Assembly (NCBI GenBank): GCA_008638375.1
Contig: CM018038.1
Coordinates: forward strand, 13,166,515 to 13,230,514
Reading direction: 5' to 3'
DNA: 64,000 nt
From: Nyssa sinensis
Lineage: Eukaryota > Streptophyta > Magnoliopsida > Cornales > Nyssaceae
A program made the position numbers and the translations under genes. The notes under the pieces were generated by a model that saw nothing but the letters and a program-made list of their open reading frames with translations, was not told where the DNA came from and searched no databases. Positions 1-11,510 of this stretch are shown here, piece by piece. How positions within the stretch are numbered: position 1 is the stretch's first letter; each line of letters starts with the position of its first letter.

Positions 1-134
1 ATGCCTAGAGCCATAGCACAGTATTTCTTCAGAAAGATGATAATAAATAAGAGAATAATATACAACAAAGAGAAAACAGATATTCTCAAGAATAATCAGG
101 AGCATTTAACCAAGAAAAGTGGTCAGGGACGCAC

Positions 135-301
135 TCATGCAGAATAATAGAAGTGGAACTTTTCTACATACAAAAATATATAATTTACACTCTCCCTTGC
201 AATCTCAATAAGACCATACAGAAGCTCAACCTCAATACGGGTAAGAGATACATGCGGACAAAGATCTAAAACAGCAATACTTTGAACTAAAAAGATAATG
301 C
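135..301 (-). CDS. Doubtful fourth exon of the APRL gene, or an unrelated exon-like segment
   Basis: A good acceptor (ttctcttgcag) lies just before 301. The phase fits exon 3 (G|GC), which would give DITG-IIFLVQSIAVLDLC and then HVSLTRIEVELLYGL and EIARES, open to a stop at 135-137. The first half is hydrophobic and the composition looks coding down to about position 190. The sequence does not match the linker and membrane helix I would expect in APRL proteins. It could be a lineage-specific end, an alternative exon that shortens the protein, or chance. Possible donors (gtgtaa near 185) are weak. Confidence 0.25.
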
Positions 302-617
302 CTGCAAGAGAATTTTGGGGGGCGGTAATACCGCAAGGTTCAACTCCTACTCCAAGGGTCACTTTGTGTGTGTGTTGTTTGGGGGGGGGGGGGGGGGGGG
401 GGAATAAAACGCAAGATAACAAAAAAGTAACTCTCTTCAAAATTAGTAATTGACATTTCTTGGTAAGAATGCAAGATAAAAAAAAAAAAATTATCTTAGA
501 AGTGTTTTTAGTATAAATATGAGAAAATGAGGGAAAAAGAAAGCTAAAATTGTTACCCAGATTCATATGATTCAAAACAAACAGAAGCTCAGAGAAGCAC
601 CAGAAGAAAAGCCTTAC

Positions 618-742
618 CAGTAATGTCACTGTAGAAAGCAACAAGGGAACCAAGGGTCCGGGATCCATGATAGCGCACACGCATTGTTGAATTTAAAAGG
701 AAAAGAGTAGGAAACCCATGAACTCCATACTTTGAGAGTATG
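618..742 (-). CDS. APRL: APRL gene, exon 3: cis-Pro region of the thioredoxin fold
   Basis: The exon reads [16 protein letters not shown], then [16 protein letters not shown], then [14 protein letters not shown] contains the cis-proline loop of thioredoxin folds. The acceptor is ttcag at 743 and the donor is ACTG|gtaagg at 617, phase 1. Together the three exons give 173 codons plus one base with no stop or frameshift, so this looks like a working gene rather than a pseudogene. APRL proteins usually go on with a polar linker and a C-terminal membrane helix. That part is not recognisable to the left and may lie outside the window. Confidence 0.88.
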
Positions 743-861
743 CTGAAGATATTTAATTAATGTCATTACTTATGAAAAAAGATATTTAATCAATGTCATT
801 CTGAGGCATAAAGACAACATTCACAAAACACATATCTACTAGAAGATATTTAGTTCCAAAC

Positions 862-873
862 CTTGGCCTGACA

Positions 874-904
<31 letters not shown>

Positions 905-1049
905 TAGGATACAAGGAAGACATGATGGACAAGCTTGGTCTAAAAGTTCCAGAGAAAGGGCACCAAGATGCATAGAAAAGCACGGCAACATAATCATGAC
1001 TATTCCTGTGAACCATGTTAAGTGCTCTCTGCAATGAGACCTCATCTCC
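862..1049 (-). CDS. APRL: APRL gene, exon 2: thioredoxin-like active-site region
   Basis: This exon reads GDEVSLQRALNMV, then VAVLFYASWCPFSGTF, then PHFAIEESVVRP. It is the beta-alpha-beta part of the thioredoxin fold with the site WCPFS. The second active-site cysteine of true APR (CPFC) is replaced by Ser. This is normal for the APRL subfamily, so the protein is unlikely to be a conventional dithiol reductase. The acceptor is ...gtgaag before 1049. The donor is AG|gtttgg at 861, phase 2, so the last two bases join exon 3 to make Ser (RP-S-ILSKYG). Conservation of sequence and splice phase makes the call firm. The exact substrate of APRL proteins is not known to me. Confidence 0.88.
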
Positions 1050-2099
1050 CTTCACAAAAGAAATGAACAAATGCCATCATTATAATACCAGAAAAAATAT
1101 TATGATGAAAAAAAAAATTTCCCATACTGTCAATTTCACCTCTAAATTATATACAGCAAATATAAACCCTTTAGTTACCACATACACAACAGTTCCTTGG
1201 CATCCATTTACATGGACCTCAGAAGTGATTTGCAAAAACACAAATTAAATTCTACTATACCTTGCTAATTAACTAGAAACAATAGCAGAGCCAAAAACAC
1301 TCTTCAAACAGATATGAAAAGGCAACAAAAACTGGGAGGCTTTTAAACTCAGAGGTTCAAAGGTCATAAAAGATCAACACAGATGCAACCCTAAACAGAA
1401 GGAAGGACTGGTGCATGCCTCTAAATATTACAACTTTTTTTTAGTCACGGGTCCAACTTTATAAAAAAGTGTGACTAGCAATTATAGATGATAAGCTGGA
1501 GAGATTAAAGAAAGCAAATAACTAAAATTTCTGTGCAGCAACAAGATGCAGAAGCTTAAACTAAGTTGCAAGAATTTCTGAAGGCCATGTGACTGTAAAG
1601 ATGATCAATATAGAGACAAACTGACAAAGAATGGATATGACGAGGAAGGTGAGAGTAATCTTAACTCTTGGCTTCATCATAGATCAGAATATTACCAATT
1701 CAAGAACAAGCTTTATTAAAGCTTCACCCTTGAAATAGTATGAGACTGCATCACACTAGTCTGAGTTTTGAAAAAGATTTCATTCATATAAATTTTGGTT
1801 TAAAGTTAAATCCTAGATTCTAACATGATATCAACCTACATATAAATAGAGGCAGTTCTCCAGAAATAAGGACTTCTAATTTTGACAATTCTTCAATTGT
1901 AATGACTTATTGGCTATATGATTAACTAAAATCCAAAATATAAAGATTCCAAGATTATAAAACATTGACTAGTTATTGTTATATCAAGAATGGGTTGTAT
2001 AACTATGGCTGAGGCCATTGGGCTTCTTATTGCTTTTTAGGTTTGAAGGACTCTATCCACATCATTATTTCTTTTCTACTTTTTGCATAGCAAATCATG

Positions 2100-2706
2100 T
2101 AATGCAATGCGGAACGTGAAGAAAAATCAAACACGTTAAATTCCTTATAGAACAAGTAACACCGGGGACTCCTCAATCAAAGAGAACAAATCTCAAATTT
2201 CTAAACATAAATATATTATTAATAATCTGATTAATAAAGACTGAATTACATCACACATATATATATATATATATAGGCTAAGATTACTACTAATTTGAAT
2301 AAAAATCTACCAATTCCTTATACTAGTCTTATTACAATTAAGAAACTATAGTAATTGCAAAAAAGATGAAAAATCTGAAATTAATAAAAATTAGATCTAA
2401 CTTTTCATCGTCGCAATTTACTTCTTGAAAAACTTTTTCTAGTTTGCTGTAGCTCTTTTGAAAGTAAACAAGTCCTCCCTTTATAGGCCCTTTACTAATA
2501 TAATAGAAGGGTTCACCCTGTCTCTTTTGACAGAATCTGTTGTTCAATGTTCAAAGTGGAATCCGAAGAAGCGTATGAGACTGGTAGCTAGTGGCATGGC
2601 GCTTGAAGGTCACAATTCAGTGGAATGAATGTTCAAAGATGCTTCAGTCGAATTACTTTTTAGAAAACTTATCATATTAAGAAAATATAGCCGCAAGTAG
2701 AAGTTA
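2100..2706 (-). repeat. 3' LTR of the gag-only element (long version)
   Basis: It matches the 4361-4693 LTR at both ends: cggaacgtgaag...aaacacgttaaattc on the left and tatagccgcaagtagaagtta on the right. It carries about 240-290 extra bases at roughly 2398-2650 that the other LTR lacks, plus a (TA)n expansion near 2257-2274. Two LTRs of one element start identical, so either the right copy lost this segment or the left copy gained it. Confidence 0.7.
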
Positions 2707-2989
2707 AATACCTTTCATGGCCTATCTAAAAACACATGGCTAGCATCCATATCAACTACATTACAAATTATTTTATTATGATAATGTTTACCAATGAAGA
2801 TAGGAACACGACAAATTTTTGTTACCTTTACCGTTAGTCACTTTTTAATCCAGCCAATTGTGCAAGGAAAATAATGTTTTTCTATAGGCAACTTCATGTG
2901 ATCCACCGGCTTCTTGGCCACAAAGTTCTCGCAACTTTTACTGTTAACAATTAAATTGAAAACCTTTTGATTAACAGTATAGCAAGATC

Positions 2990-4328
2990 GAAAGATGTTG
3001 TGGCGTTGGCTCGTGTCTCTTTCTGCTTTGGTGCATACAATAACCGATGCACCACACAGTTGACTTGTTCTCCATATTCTTCTGCAAATTCTGCTCCTTC
3101 ATAGAAATCATCTTCTCCAGCAGGTTCCTCTTCGTCTACCTCTTCAACAACATCCTCATTCTCAACATAGTTAACAGGTCGTCGATCTGGACAACTATTA
3201 GAGTGATGCCTAGGTTTACTACAACGATAACACTTGCCAGGTGTAGGCTTGGCATAGGAATTTGTATTCGTAGTGGATACTAGCTTTTTCAGAGGGCCTC
3301 TGCTGCTACTACCCTCTGCATAACTTGTGCCTTGCAGTTTGATTTGAATAGGTTGAATAGGAGACCGAATTTTCTGTTGTTTGAGTGCCTTTTCCTTTAT
3401 TACTTGCTGCATACAAGGATTCGAGAAAATTCGTGCAAAAGGGTACTGCACTAGAACTTCCAGCCCTTCTTTCCTTTTCCAACAATTCTGCCTTTAGCGC
3501 TATGTTATAAGCCTCATCAACCGTCCACAAAACCTACAATCCAATTTTGTCACGCATTGAGGGCTTAAGTCCGCTCAAATACCGTGCCACCCTCTGCCCT
3601 TCTGTTTCAATCAGATTATTACAAACAGACAATCGGTTAAAGTCTATTGTATAATCAAAAATCGTTCGGCTGCCTTGGGTGCAATTCTGGTATACTTGAA
3701 ACAGGTACTGCTCATAATCTGGAGGGAGAAATCTTCCCATCATGTACTGCTTCATCTTCTTCCAAACTCGAACTGGTTGTTTGCCTTGTTGCTGTCAATT
3801 TCGCTACATTTGGTCCCACCAAACTGTTGCGCCACCCTTCAGCTTAAAGGTGACAAGCTTGACTATCTTGTCGTCCGGAACCTCCATCATGTTTAGAAAT
3901 TGGTCAGTCTCAGAAATCCAACCAAGGAAATCTTCAATGTTAAGACTTCCATTAAAAGTAGCGATGTCAGCCTTCATCTGATAATTTTCAAAATCTCAAT
4001 TCCGTCTAGCAGGCCTACGAACCTTGTAGTTCTCCTCATCGTTTGAATCTAATTTGTCTCCATAGGCAGGCTGCCTTTGGGGGAACTGTTGACCTAGTAT
4101 AGTCCTGTCTTCAAGATGGCCTCGAACAAATCCTTCGACGCGATTCCGGTCGACTGGAGGGTCACTAGGGACATTTAAATTAAGCCGCATGAGTGTCTAT
4201 TACATAGCACTGAGCTGATCATTGATCTATGCTAACTGTTGCCCATGGTTGCCAATTGCCGCCCATACATCGTCCATCCCACGACGAGCGTCAATGGGAT
4301 TTGGGTTCTCGACTTTGTCGTTTGCCAT
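2990..4328 (-). pseudogene. Ty3/gypsy Gag pseudogene
   Basis: Minus-strand reading starts MANDKVENPNPIDARRG at 4328 and soon meets stops near 4225 and 4200. The core Gag domain follows: [19 protein letters not shown], then [18 protein letters not shown], then [16 protein letters not shown], then [14 protein letters not shown] (about 3960-3535). A zinc knuckle CYRCSKPRHHSNSC (C-X2-C-X4-H-X4-C) lies near 3190-3235 and an acidic tail follows. The arrangement is that of Ty3/gypsy Gag (Retrotrans_gag plus zf-CCHC). Several stops and at least one frame change break it. It would have coated retrotransposon RNA in virus-like particles. Confidence 0.75.
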
Positions 4329-4360
4329 TGAGCTGGGCAAATCCTCGCTTTGATACCAAC

Positions 4361-4693
4361 TAACGCAGTGCGGAACGTGAAGGAAAATCAAACACGTTAA
4401 ATTCTTTATAGAACAAGTAACATAGGGGACTTCTCACCCAAAGAGAACAAATCTCAAATTTCTAAACAAGCATATATTATTAATAATCTAATTAATAAAG
4501 ACTGAATTACATCATACATATAGGCTAAGACTACTACTAATCTGAATAAGAATTTACCAATTCCTTATACTAGTCTTATTACAATTAGAAAACTATAATA
4601 ATTGTAAAAAAGAAAAAAATTCGAAATTAATAAAAATTAAGGCTTTTTAGAAACCTTATCAAACTAGGAAACTATAGCCGCAAGTAGAAGTTA
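4361..4693 (-). repeat. 5' LTR of the gag-only element (short version)
   Basis: This is the 333-bp partner of the LTR at 2100-2706, with similarity along both flanks of the segment missing here. On the minus strand it ends ...CCGCACTGCGTTA and is followed directly by the primer-binding site, which identifies it as the upstream LTR. Confidence 0.7.
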
Positions 4694-5242
4694 CTCGGGA
4701 CTTTCCTAAATAAAGCAATTGCGAAATTAAAAATTATTGTAAATGGCAAAAAAATTAAATTGGAGGCCTAAACAAAGTTGTTTGGCCCCTATGGCAGCTT
4801 CAGTCATGACGGAGCAATTAGTATTGATCATCTTGCTGTTTTGGGTCAAGATAGGATCTCGTTTCCAAAAAACATGACTGACCAACTTTGAGTCTACTGG
4901 TACTTGTTGTTGGAATGAGACTTGGAACATTCCCATTGTTCTTCAAAGAAATCTGCAACTTGTTTTACATCGTCATGGCATGAGGTCAATAACATGAATC
5001 TTCCTTTACCATTATACTCTATACAAGACCCCATCTTGAGTAGGAATGATACAAATGATTTGCTGTGGAGATTTGAAGAGTGCTACAAGAGAAGGGGAAA
5101 GCTCGATCCTAAGGCCAGCATAGTCATTTAGCAAGATTCAAATTTAGAACTTGCCTAATAAATTTATTATTATTATGATTTGTGTTTCTTAGGCTGTTTT
5201 AGTATTTCAATCATTTTGCTTATAAGCTGTAAAGTGGGTTGT

Positions 5243-6375
5243 TGTTAGCCCTTTTTAGGGCTTGACAAGGCCAAAGTATGGTGAGCCTCAACCAATGCCA
5301 AGGACAAGATGGTGGTAGCCTGTTATGGGCAACCTTACTTTAGATTTTGTTGTATTGGTGGAAACTCTCAGACTTGGTGCAGCTTGTGTACATGCCTTAG
5401 ACAGGAAAGGCCAAGGCAGTGCACTTTGACAATACTTTGGCACGCATAGATAGCCTTTGGCAAGATGTATGCGCACAGGAGGAGAAGCTTGACTTCGCAA
5501 ACAGTTGTGTCTGCTCCAGTCAGCTGAACGAATTTTCCTAAGACATATATAGGGGGGAGTACCTCCCTGAGGCGCCCATGTGTGAGTAACTCATGTGGTT
5601 AAAGACCTTGGCACCTAAGGGCAAGGCATATTGTTGTTATTGTAAGTAAGTTCTGACTTGGTGGTCCGACTTCCACCACCAGCGATGGCGGCATATGGTG
5701 GCAACATTTAATACAGAAGACCAAGCCATGAGTAGACGTGGTTTGGCAATGTGGACTGACAAAAAAGCTTGGTGGGATCATATGGTTCGTTGACTAAAGG
5801 CTAAGTGCTCATAGCCTTTCCCTTGAGGGTTTGGGGCAGCTTTGGTTCAGACAAAACAGGTGAAGGCGGTTGCTGGTCTGGCATAAGACAAAGTGGTCTA
5901 AAGGCAGACAAAGGTAACCACCTTGCTGTGTTGGCGCTTGATCCTATGGCTAGCAATGTATTCAGCAGTGTGAGGAACTGCTTGATCATAAGTGACAGGC
6001 ATCAGTGGCTTCAAACAACCCTAGTAGTTTGGAGGTGTCAACTGCAATAATAGGTGACTGTTTGTGGTTTGTTTAGACAACACTAGGCAGTTGGGGTGTA
6101 ACTGCCACCCATGTGCGTGTTACATACACACATGGGCGATTTTACGTTCTTGTCCATATATACATTGTAGGAGAGGGGTTGTAAGGACAGAGAGGGAGAG
6201 AGCTTCTTGTTCACTGCAACCCTAAGGCTATATTCCTTATACTATTGAGAGAAGTAAAGGTTGGGAAAGTTTTTCCTATAATTCTGTGTATGCCTTTCGT
6301 TTTGCAATTTCTTTAAGCCTTTTGTGCACGTGTGTGTTAATTGGCTTACTAAGGGTGTGTCTTAGTGTCATCACA
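5243..6375 (+). repeat. Possible LTR-like segment
   Basis: This segment is richer in G and C than its surroundings, starts tgttagccc and ends gtgtcatcaca. Near 6155-6240 it has a TATA-like tatatac, a purine-rich stretch and a CAAAC-free leader resembling an LTR promoter region. There is no partner LTR, primer-binding site or matching target-site duplication, so this is only a guess. No conserved protein is encoded. Confidence 0.22.
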
Positions 6376-6860
6376 GGTCAGAAAATTCAAATTCGAATTG
6401 TGACACAATGACAGCTGCCATTTTAGGCCTTTAATTATGAACTTGTGTATTTTGGCAGCTCTATTTGATTTAGAAGCAGCCCATCCAAGTCAAATTTGAC
6501 CACCAAGATGAAGCATTTTGTATTTATAGAACTTTTGGGGGACAAAATGAAAACAAGGATAATATTGCAATGGAGAGGCCTACCTATGTCGTCAGGCTCC
6601 CTCTCTCTCTCTCTCTTGATTTTCCACTCATTGTAATGCCCAAACACGTAACAAAGGATACCCACATAAAGTCAAAATTATAGCTCACAAACATCTCACA
6701 CAATACAACACACCACATGCGCCACCCAAGAAAATTCATCTTAGCCATCCAACAAAGGATCTCGCCTGTTAATTCCTTGATTCTTCTGCCTTTCAACAGC
6801 TGCATATGCAACTTGCTTAATATTAATTAAACTTAGAACGCATCAACAATATATTATATC

Positions 6861-7166
6861 TAACTATGATTTTATTTGATTTTGCATTACAAGCTATTTT
6901 TGGGATATTTTGTTTTTTACTTCTATTCGGACTAGTATTAGTAGTTTCTTAATCGGATTGGAAAGAATTAAGTAATTTTCTATTTGGATTAATACTCTTT
7001 AACTTTATAAATATGATATATTGGACTCGTATTATTCATATTATCATCAATAAAATACAGTTTATAGTTTAGCGAATTTTCTCTTGTTGGGTGAGTAAAC
7101 CCATAGTTACTTGATTTTCAAGAAATTCGACGTGTTCCATTCCTTTTACATTTTCGTGCTGCATTA
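6861..7166 (+). repeat. LTR remnant related to the gag-only element, opposite direction
   Basis: Its right half (ttctcttgttgggtgag, then gttacttgatt, then cgacgtgtt and gctgcatta) parallels the 3' half of the 4361-4693 LTR read on the minus strand (ttctctttgggtgag, gttacttg, aacgtgttt, cactgcgtta). It starts TAAC and ends ATTA, like that family. No internal region follows, so it is a solo LTR or a fragment of a diverged relative. The two LTR groups face each other within the same intron. Confidence 0.4.
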
Positions 7167-8310
7167 CTAAACCTTGACTCATTTTTTTCCGGATAAATAA
7201 GTAATTATTCATCACTAAATCTAAACTTTAAAAGTAATGAATTTTAAAAGATCTTGGATCAAGAAATTTCATTAACAATAATTAAAATCTTTGTTTTCCC
7301 ACTAATTATATCCACATGGATCGCCTTGCTCAAGGCTGGGCAACACATAACTCATTTAAAGTAGTTAAAGCACCAACTACACCAAAAGCTTAAGTTGTTG
7401 GAGAGGGAGTGACTTAATTATTTAATCCTCTGACATGTTGCATCACATGTGGCAAGACACGATAATGGGCCAACATGTGCATCAATTATAATTATTAGGT
7501 ATGTGTTACACTCACAATCTGCCTACTTTGGTATCATGTTAAACTATCTACTATATTTAAAAGAGAGTGCAAATTAATTATTAAATCCTCTAACAAAAGT
7601 AACATCCTATATTATATGTAGCTCACAACTATTCAAGCCAAAATGGTTGAATTTACCAGAGTTAAAATTCAGAATAAGCCATAATGCTTAGTTTGAGCCT
7701 CACAAAATAAAACTAGATCATAATTTAGTGTGCGCCATTGTAATGCAAATAATTGTCCTCCAAAATATATTATCACAAAACTACAGATTTCTAAAAAGAC
7801 AAGGTTGAAGCCATAAAAATGGATCAACAATAAAATCTCTCTCTCTCTCTCTCTCTAAAACACTTCCTGATGATTCTCAAATGTCTCCAATGTCCATAAA
7901 AATGATATGATTAATTTCTCATCACAATAAGCTTAGACCAATGGTCGGTCAAGCCCTCCTTGTACTTGTTATGAACTATTAACCAAGCACACTGAGGAAA
8001 AGGTGTCCTACCTTATTTGGTGCAGAATATCATGAGAAAACCAATAAACATAATGGAGAAATAACCAAGAATACAATAGTTTGCAGAACAAGTGAAAGGA
8101 AAACAATTTCAAGATTTCATAGAGACATCATACAGCTTTTCTTTACTAATTCTTTAGAATAGATTAAGAAGGCTTCTCCTACAATCGGTTTAAATTATAC
8201 ATGCAGTGAAATAAATGGCCCAGTATTGCCCTAATATAGACAATACTTTAATACCCAGACTTAACTAAGCAACTCATACAAAAAACACATGACTTTAAGG
8301 ATCCTAATAC

Positions 8311-8812
8311 AATTAACCCTCTTATAATTAATATTCAAGAAGTTAATAATCTCTAATAATTAATAAATTTTTAAGGAACCGACTTAGTTCCATGGTGGAT
8401 AATTAATAATTCTATTATTGAATAATTAATACTTTTTTTCAAAAAAATCATTTATAGTATTAATTGTTAGAGAGATAAAATAGTTATACATGTACTTATA
8501 TATATATCCCATTTACAATATGTTTTGGTAATTATATTTGTAGTAGAAACATAATTTCTTTACTTTAAAAGAATATTATGAATTTGTATATACCCTAAGT
8601 TGAACATTATATGTATGTTTTTATAAAATATCGAAATGCCGTTAAAAAGTTGAATATGAGGTCTCTTTTGTGTCAAAATTCATATACATGTATGAAATAA
8701 TTCTTCATTAATAAACATATAAGAAAATTTATAATTTATAATTAATAATTCTAATAACTAATAAATTTTTCATCTCCCAAGTCTATTAATTATAAGAGAG
8801 TTGACTATAAGT
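8311..8812. mobile_element. MITE, about 500 bp (intact copy)
   Basis: This AT-rich non-coding element has terminal inverted repeats: left aattaaccctcttataatta, right attaattataagagagttga. These match at about 17 of 20 positions when one is reversed. The flanking dinucleotide may be TA, but this is not certain. A second copy of the family is split at 15782-15973 and 18370-18563. Confidence 0.55.
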
Positions 8813-10168
8813 CTATCATAACAAACTAAAAATGAAATCAAATATACACGACTGATTTTCTCAGGGAGCCTGCTTGGCTTTTTGCGCCTCTTGGATGCTC
8901 TTGCATCAATACCTTGTTTGATAATCACAATATTATAGTTACCAAGATCGTAAATAAAAGGAAGCTAAGTTAGGTTTGTGGAGAAGTTTTCTAGTTCAAA
9001 CGGTTGAATGAAAATAATAAATATAACGGAATATCTTACTTGTCAAAATAAATAAGAGCGAATATATGAAATTATATTATGTGAGAGTGGTGAACTCTAT
9101 GAGAATTGGAGACTGTTCAATCTTAATGGGCAAGAGTCATCTAAAGTCAATCATTTTCATAAGAAAATATTTTATGAATAACTATAAAGTTAGACATGGT
9201 TTATGTACAATGTCAGACAATCAAGAAACATGGTCATGAAAAATGAAATTCAAATACATAAGAAAATGAATAATAAAACTATAAATAATTATATCCGTGA
9301 TAAGTCAGCACCGTTTGGACAGGAAGGAAAGAATGAACTATGATGAAAAGTGGAATAAAGACCATATACTTCACCAGCAAGGAGGAATTCTAGTTAAAGT
9401 TGATGGTAATATATATAGACAAGAAAAAGGCTAACGCATCAATGTTATAGAAAACATTCATAACAACCCAAAATTTATCAAAGTTAACAGCTCTAAAAGA
9501 GCCCAAAGTTAGTTAAAGCGCAATTATAGAATATTGTTTATGTAACTAAAACCAAGCAAGAGTTCTTGGGAATGTTGAGTAAAGTTACATTGGAAGATAA
9601 TAGTACTTAACAATTATAATTTCTACGATCAAGATCCAAAAGACAAAAAACAAAAAAGCCTACAAAATGATCAACCTGCTTCCCTAAAGTAGAAATTATT
9701 CCTACTTACCAAATGAACATAACAACCCTACACCCTCTAGTTTGTTAGTGTACTGTGCATTTAATTCTTCGTGTTTCATCAAGAAGTATGAAAAAGATAC
9801 AGTGGTGAATATTATCATACTTCGTAAAGTAAAAAAGTCCAAACTACCCAACCCCTCACAATAATGAGATTTCTATTCACACCACTATGTCTATAGTCAA
9901 TAATTAAGAAATAAGTTGCCAATTCTCTCGTACTTATAACCCTAGAATTAACAAGATCTCAGTCATCTTATCATCTAAAATTTCCCCCAAAGAACGTACC
10001 TAAAAAACAAAAAGGGGTAACCAATAGAGATCCAAATTCATAATTTCTAACAAAGAAACTAAATTAAAAAAGCCGATCCTTTTTCGGTCGAACAAAGGTT
10101 TATAAACATCATCAACCGATCGCCCAATAATATAGGCAAATTAAGGGAAAGAAAAATGATTTACATAC

Positions 10169-10375
10169 CTCCGTAACACCAATGACATCAACAAACTGAT
10201 TGAAATCATCCCGATTTGAGGGACAGCTTTCATCTCGATCTCCCCCGACAATCGAGTCCGTAACGGAGCTTATAGGGCACATGGCCGATAGCGAAGCCCT
10301 AACGGGTTCGACGCACATTAACCTCCCCAAAACCAGTAACAAAACCAACCCCATCTCGCAAACCCTCGTCGCCAT
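10169..10375 (-). CDS. APRL: APRL gene, exon 1: 5'-adenylylsulfate reductase-like protein, signal peptide part
   Basis: This is the first coding exon of a plant APR-like (APRL) protein, a thioredoxin-fold protein expected in the secretory pathway or its membranes. The 69 residues start MATRVCEMG, continue through a hydrophobic signal-peptide-like stretch (LVLLLVLGRLM) and then the Cys-containing segment AMCPISSVTDSI, ending GVTE. The exon ends on GAG followed by the donor gtatgt at 10168, phase 0, and joins in frame to exon 2 to give GVTE|GDEVSLQ, the junction known in APRL proteins. The ATG at 10375 is chosen because the hydrophobic stretch follows directly. An in-frame ATG at 10444 would add 23 residues that do not look like a signal peptide. 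The gene is on the minus strand and intron 1 is about 9.1 kb long. Confidence 0.85.
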
Positions 10376-10600
10376 ATGATCGATGATGATGACGATGACG
10401 ATCTGATGTTTCGAGAGTTTGAGACCCTGGAAATCAGGACCCACTAAAGAAAGCCAAAAATCGAGGGAGGAGTGGGGGCTTAAATGGGACGAGAGTAGAG
10501 GAGACGCATTTCAGCGTCGAGAATCAGATTGTTCGCGGGCATGATATAACAAAGAGTTTCGTCCGATGATTCATTTTGCCCAATTTCAAAAGTGTTTTTA
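10376..10600 (-). promoter_or_regulatory. Probable 5' UTR and promoter of the APRL gene
   Basis: This is the sequence upstream of the APRL ATG on the minus strand. It is richer in G and C than the surroundings and contains CG dinucleotides, as is common at active plant promoters (gacgagagtagaggagacgcatttcagcg). I do not see a convincing TATA box; a tatatca (minus strand) lies near 10544-10549. The transcription start cannot be placed. Confidence 0.35.
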
Positions 10601-11082
10601 TTGTTTTACAAAACAAACGGTTGGCCGTGTTGGGTTTTTCCGGGATACATCATACACACAACGTTGTGGGCCTGAGTATGTGTTTTGTACTTCTATAGTT
10701 TTATATATGTATCGGAGGCTTCATGGAAGGCGAAGTTGAGTGGAGATTACCTGGAACGGCATGGAATCACTCATTTTCATGGTCCCTTCAAGTGTCTGGT
10801 GAGACACCAATTCATTCACCTTTTATTTCAATTATTTTAATCAATTTTTCTTTATCATATTAGTATTCTATTTATTGTTTTTTTTTTCTAATTACTTTTG
10901 GAGGTGTTCCTAAAAGGATATTATGCACCACAAGTTATTGTTACGGAAATATATTGACACGGTGTATTAGTCTTATGAAAGAATATTTTTATTTTTATAA
11001 ATAAAAAAAATTTCATTACTTCAATACACATTAAATGTAAATGACTCATGGAAGAAGAAGTCTCACTCATGTGGAGTTGAAT
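10601..11082. other. Intergenic, no gene seen
   Basis: AT-rich spacer between the APRL promoter and the RNase H remnant. I see no conserved reading frame or clear transposon end. Confidence 0.5.
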
Positions 11083-11495
11083 ATGTTATAAGGGATGACA
11101 AAGGCAATTTCACAGTGGTTGTTCTATTTGGAAGGTCAGAGTAGCGTTGGCTATGGTTATGAAAGCTTATGCTATATTGCTTGATCTTTAATTTTGAGTA
11201 GATGTGGGTATTCAGAAGTGGAGTCAGATAATAAACAATTTGTCTCTATTTTGCCAACATCATTCCCCTGCATCTCCTGATCTGGGCATTCTCATTAATG
11301 GTATTGCCAGGTTATGTCATGCGGTTGGTGTGTCTAGTTTTAACCATGTTTGTCATTTCGCTAATTCTGTAAAAAAATGAGTTGATTAGATATGCTTCTT
11401 CTATTGAAAATGATTTGTTTTAGTTGGAGGTTCTCCTGTTTGGTTAGAGCCTCTTCTTGATGTAAAACAGATGATATTGTATCTTTTTTTTTTTT
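11083..11495 (+). pseudogene. RNase H (RVT_3) fragment of a retroelement
   Basis: Read across frames it shows RDDKGNFTVVVLFG, then CGYSEVESDNKQFVSIL, then INGIARLCHAVGVSSFNHVCHFANSV. This is the order of the plant non-LTR-type RNase H domain (the VESDN aspartate region, then a histidine block and an N-x-V-A-like end). Stops and frame changes break it. A T-run follows at about 11487-11498. It is probably the 3' end of a dead LINE. Confidence 0.5.
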
Positions 11496-11510
11496 GAATA
11501 AAGTTTTCTT

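Larger units (their letters stand above)
2100..4693 (-). mobile_element. Gag-only LTR retrotransposon (Ty3/gypsy-derived, TR-GAG type)
   Basis: Two related LTRs (2100-2706 and 4361-4693) flank about 1.65 kb that encodes only a broken gypsy-type Gag. Next to the right-hand LTR, on the minus strand, is a primer-binding site GTTGGTATCAAAGC (4347-4360) close to the initiator-Met tRNA type. This sets the direction as minus. No protease, reverse transcriptase, RNase H or integrase is present, so the element needed proteins from a full relative. The LTR ends look like TAAC...GTTA rather than TG...CA, and I found no clean target-site duplication. It lies inside APRL intron 1, in the same direction as the gene. 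Confidence 0.7.
1050..10168 (-). other. APRL intron 1, about 9.1 kb, filled with transposons
   Basis: This intron joins exon 1 to exon 2 in phase 0 with donor gtatgt and acceptor gaag. It holds a gag-only LTR element (2100-4693), an LTR remnant (6861-7166), a possible further LTR (5243-6375) and a MITE (8311-8812). Sequence at 1050-2099, 7167-8310 and 8813-10168 shows no recognisable gene. It is AT-rich with short (CT)n tracts near 6601 and 7837. The gene's large size therefore comes mainly from insertions. Confidence 0.7.

Noticed and set aside
302..680. Extension of the minus-strand frame upstream of the doubtful exon
   Set aside because: It crosses exon 3 in the wrong frame, poly-A/T runs and a long C-run (PPPPPP). 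The splice pattern explains this DNA better.
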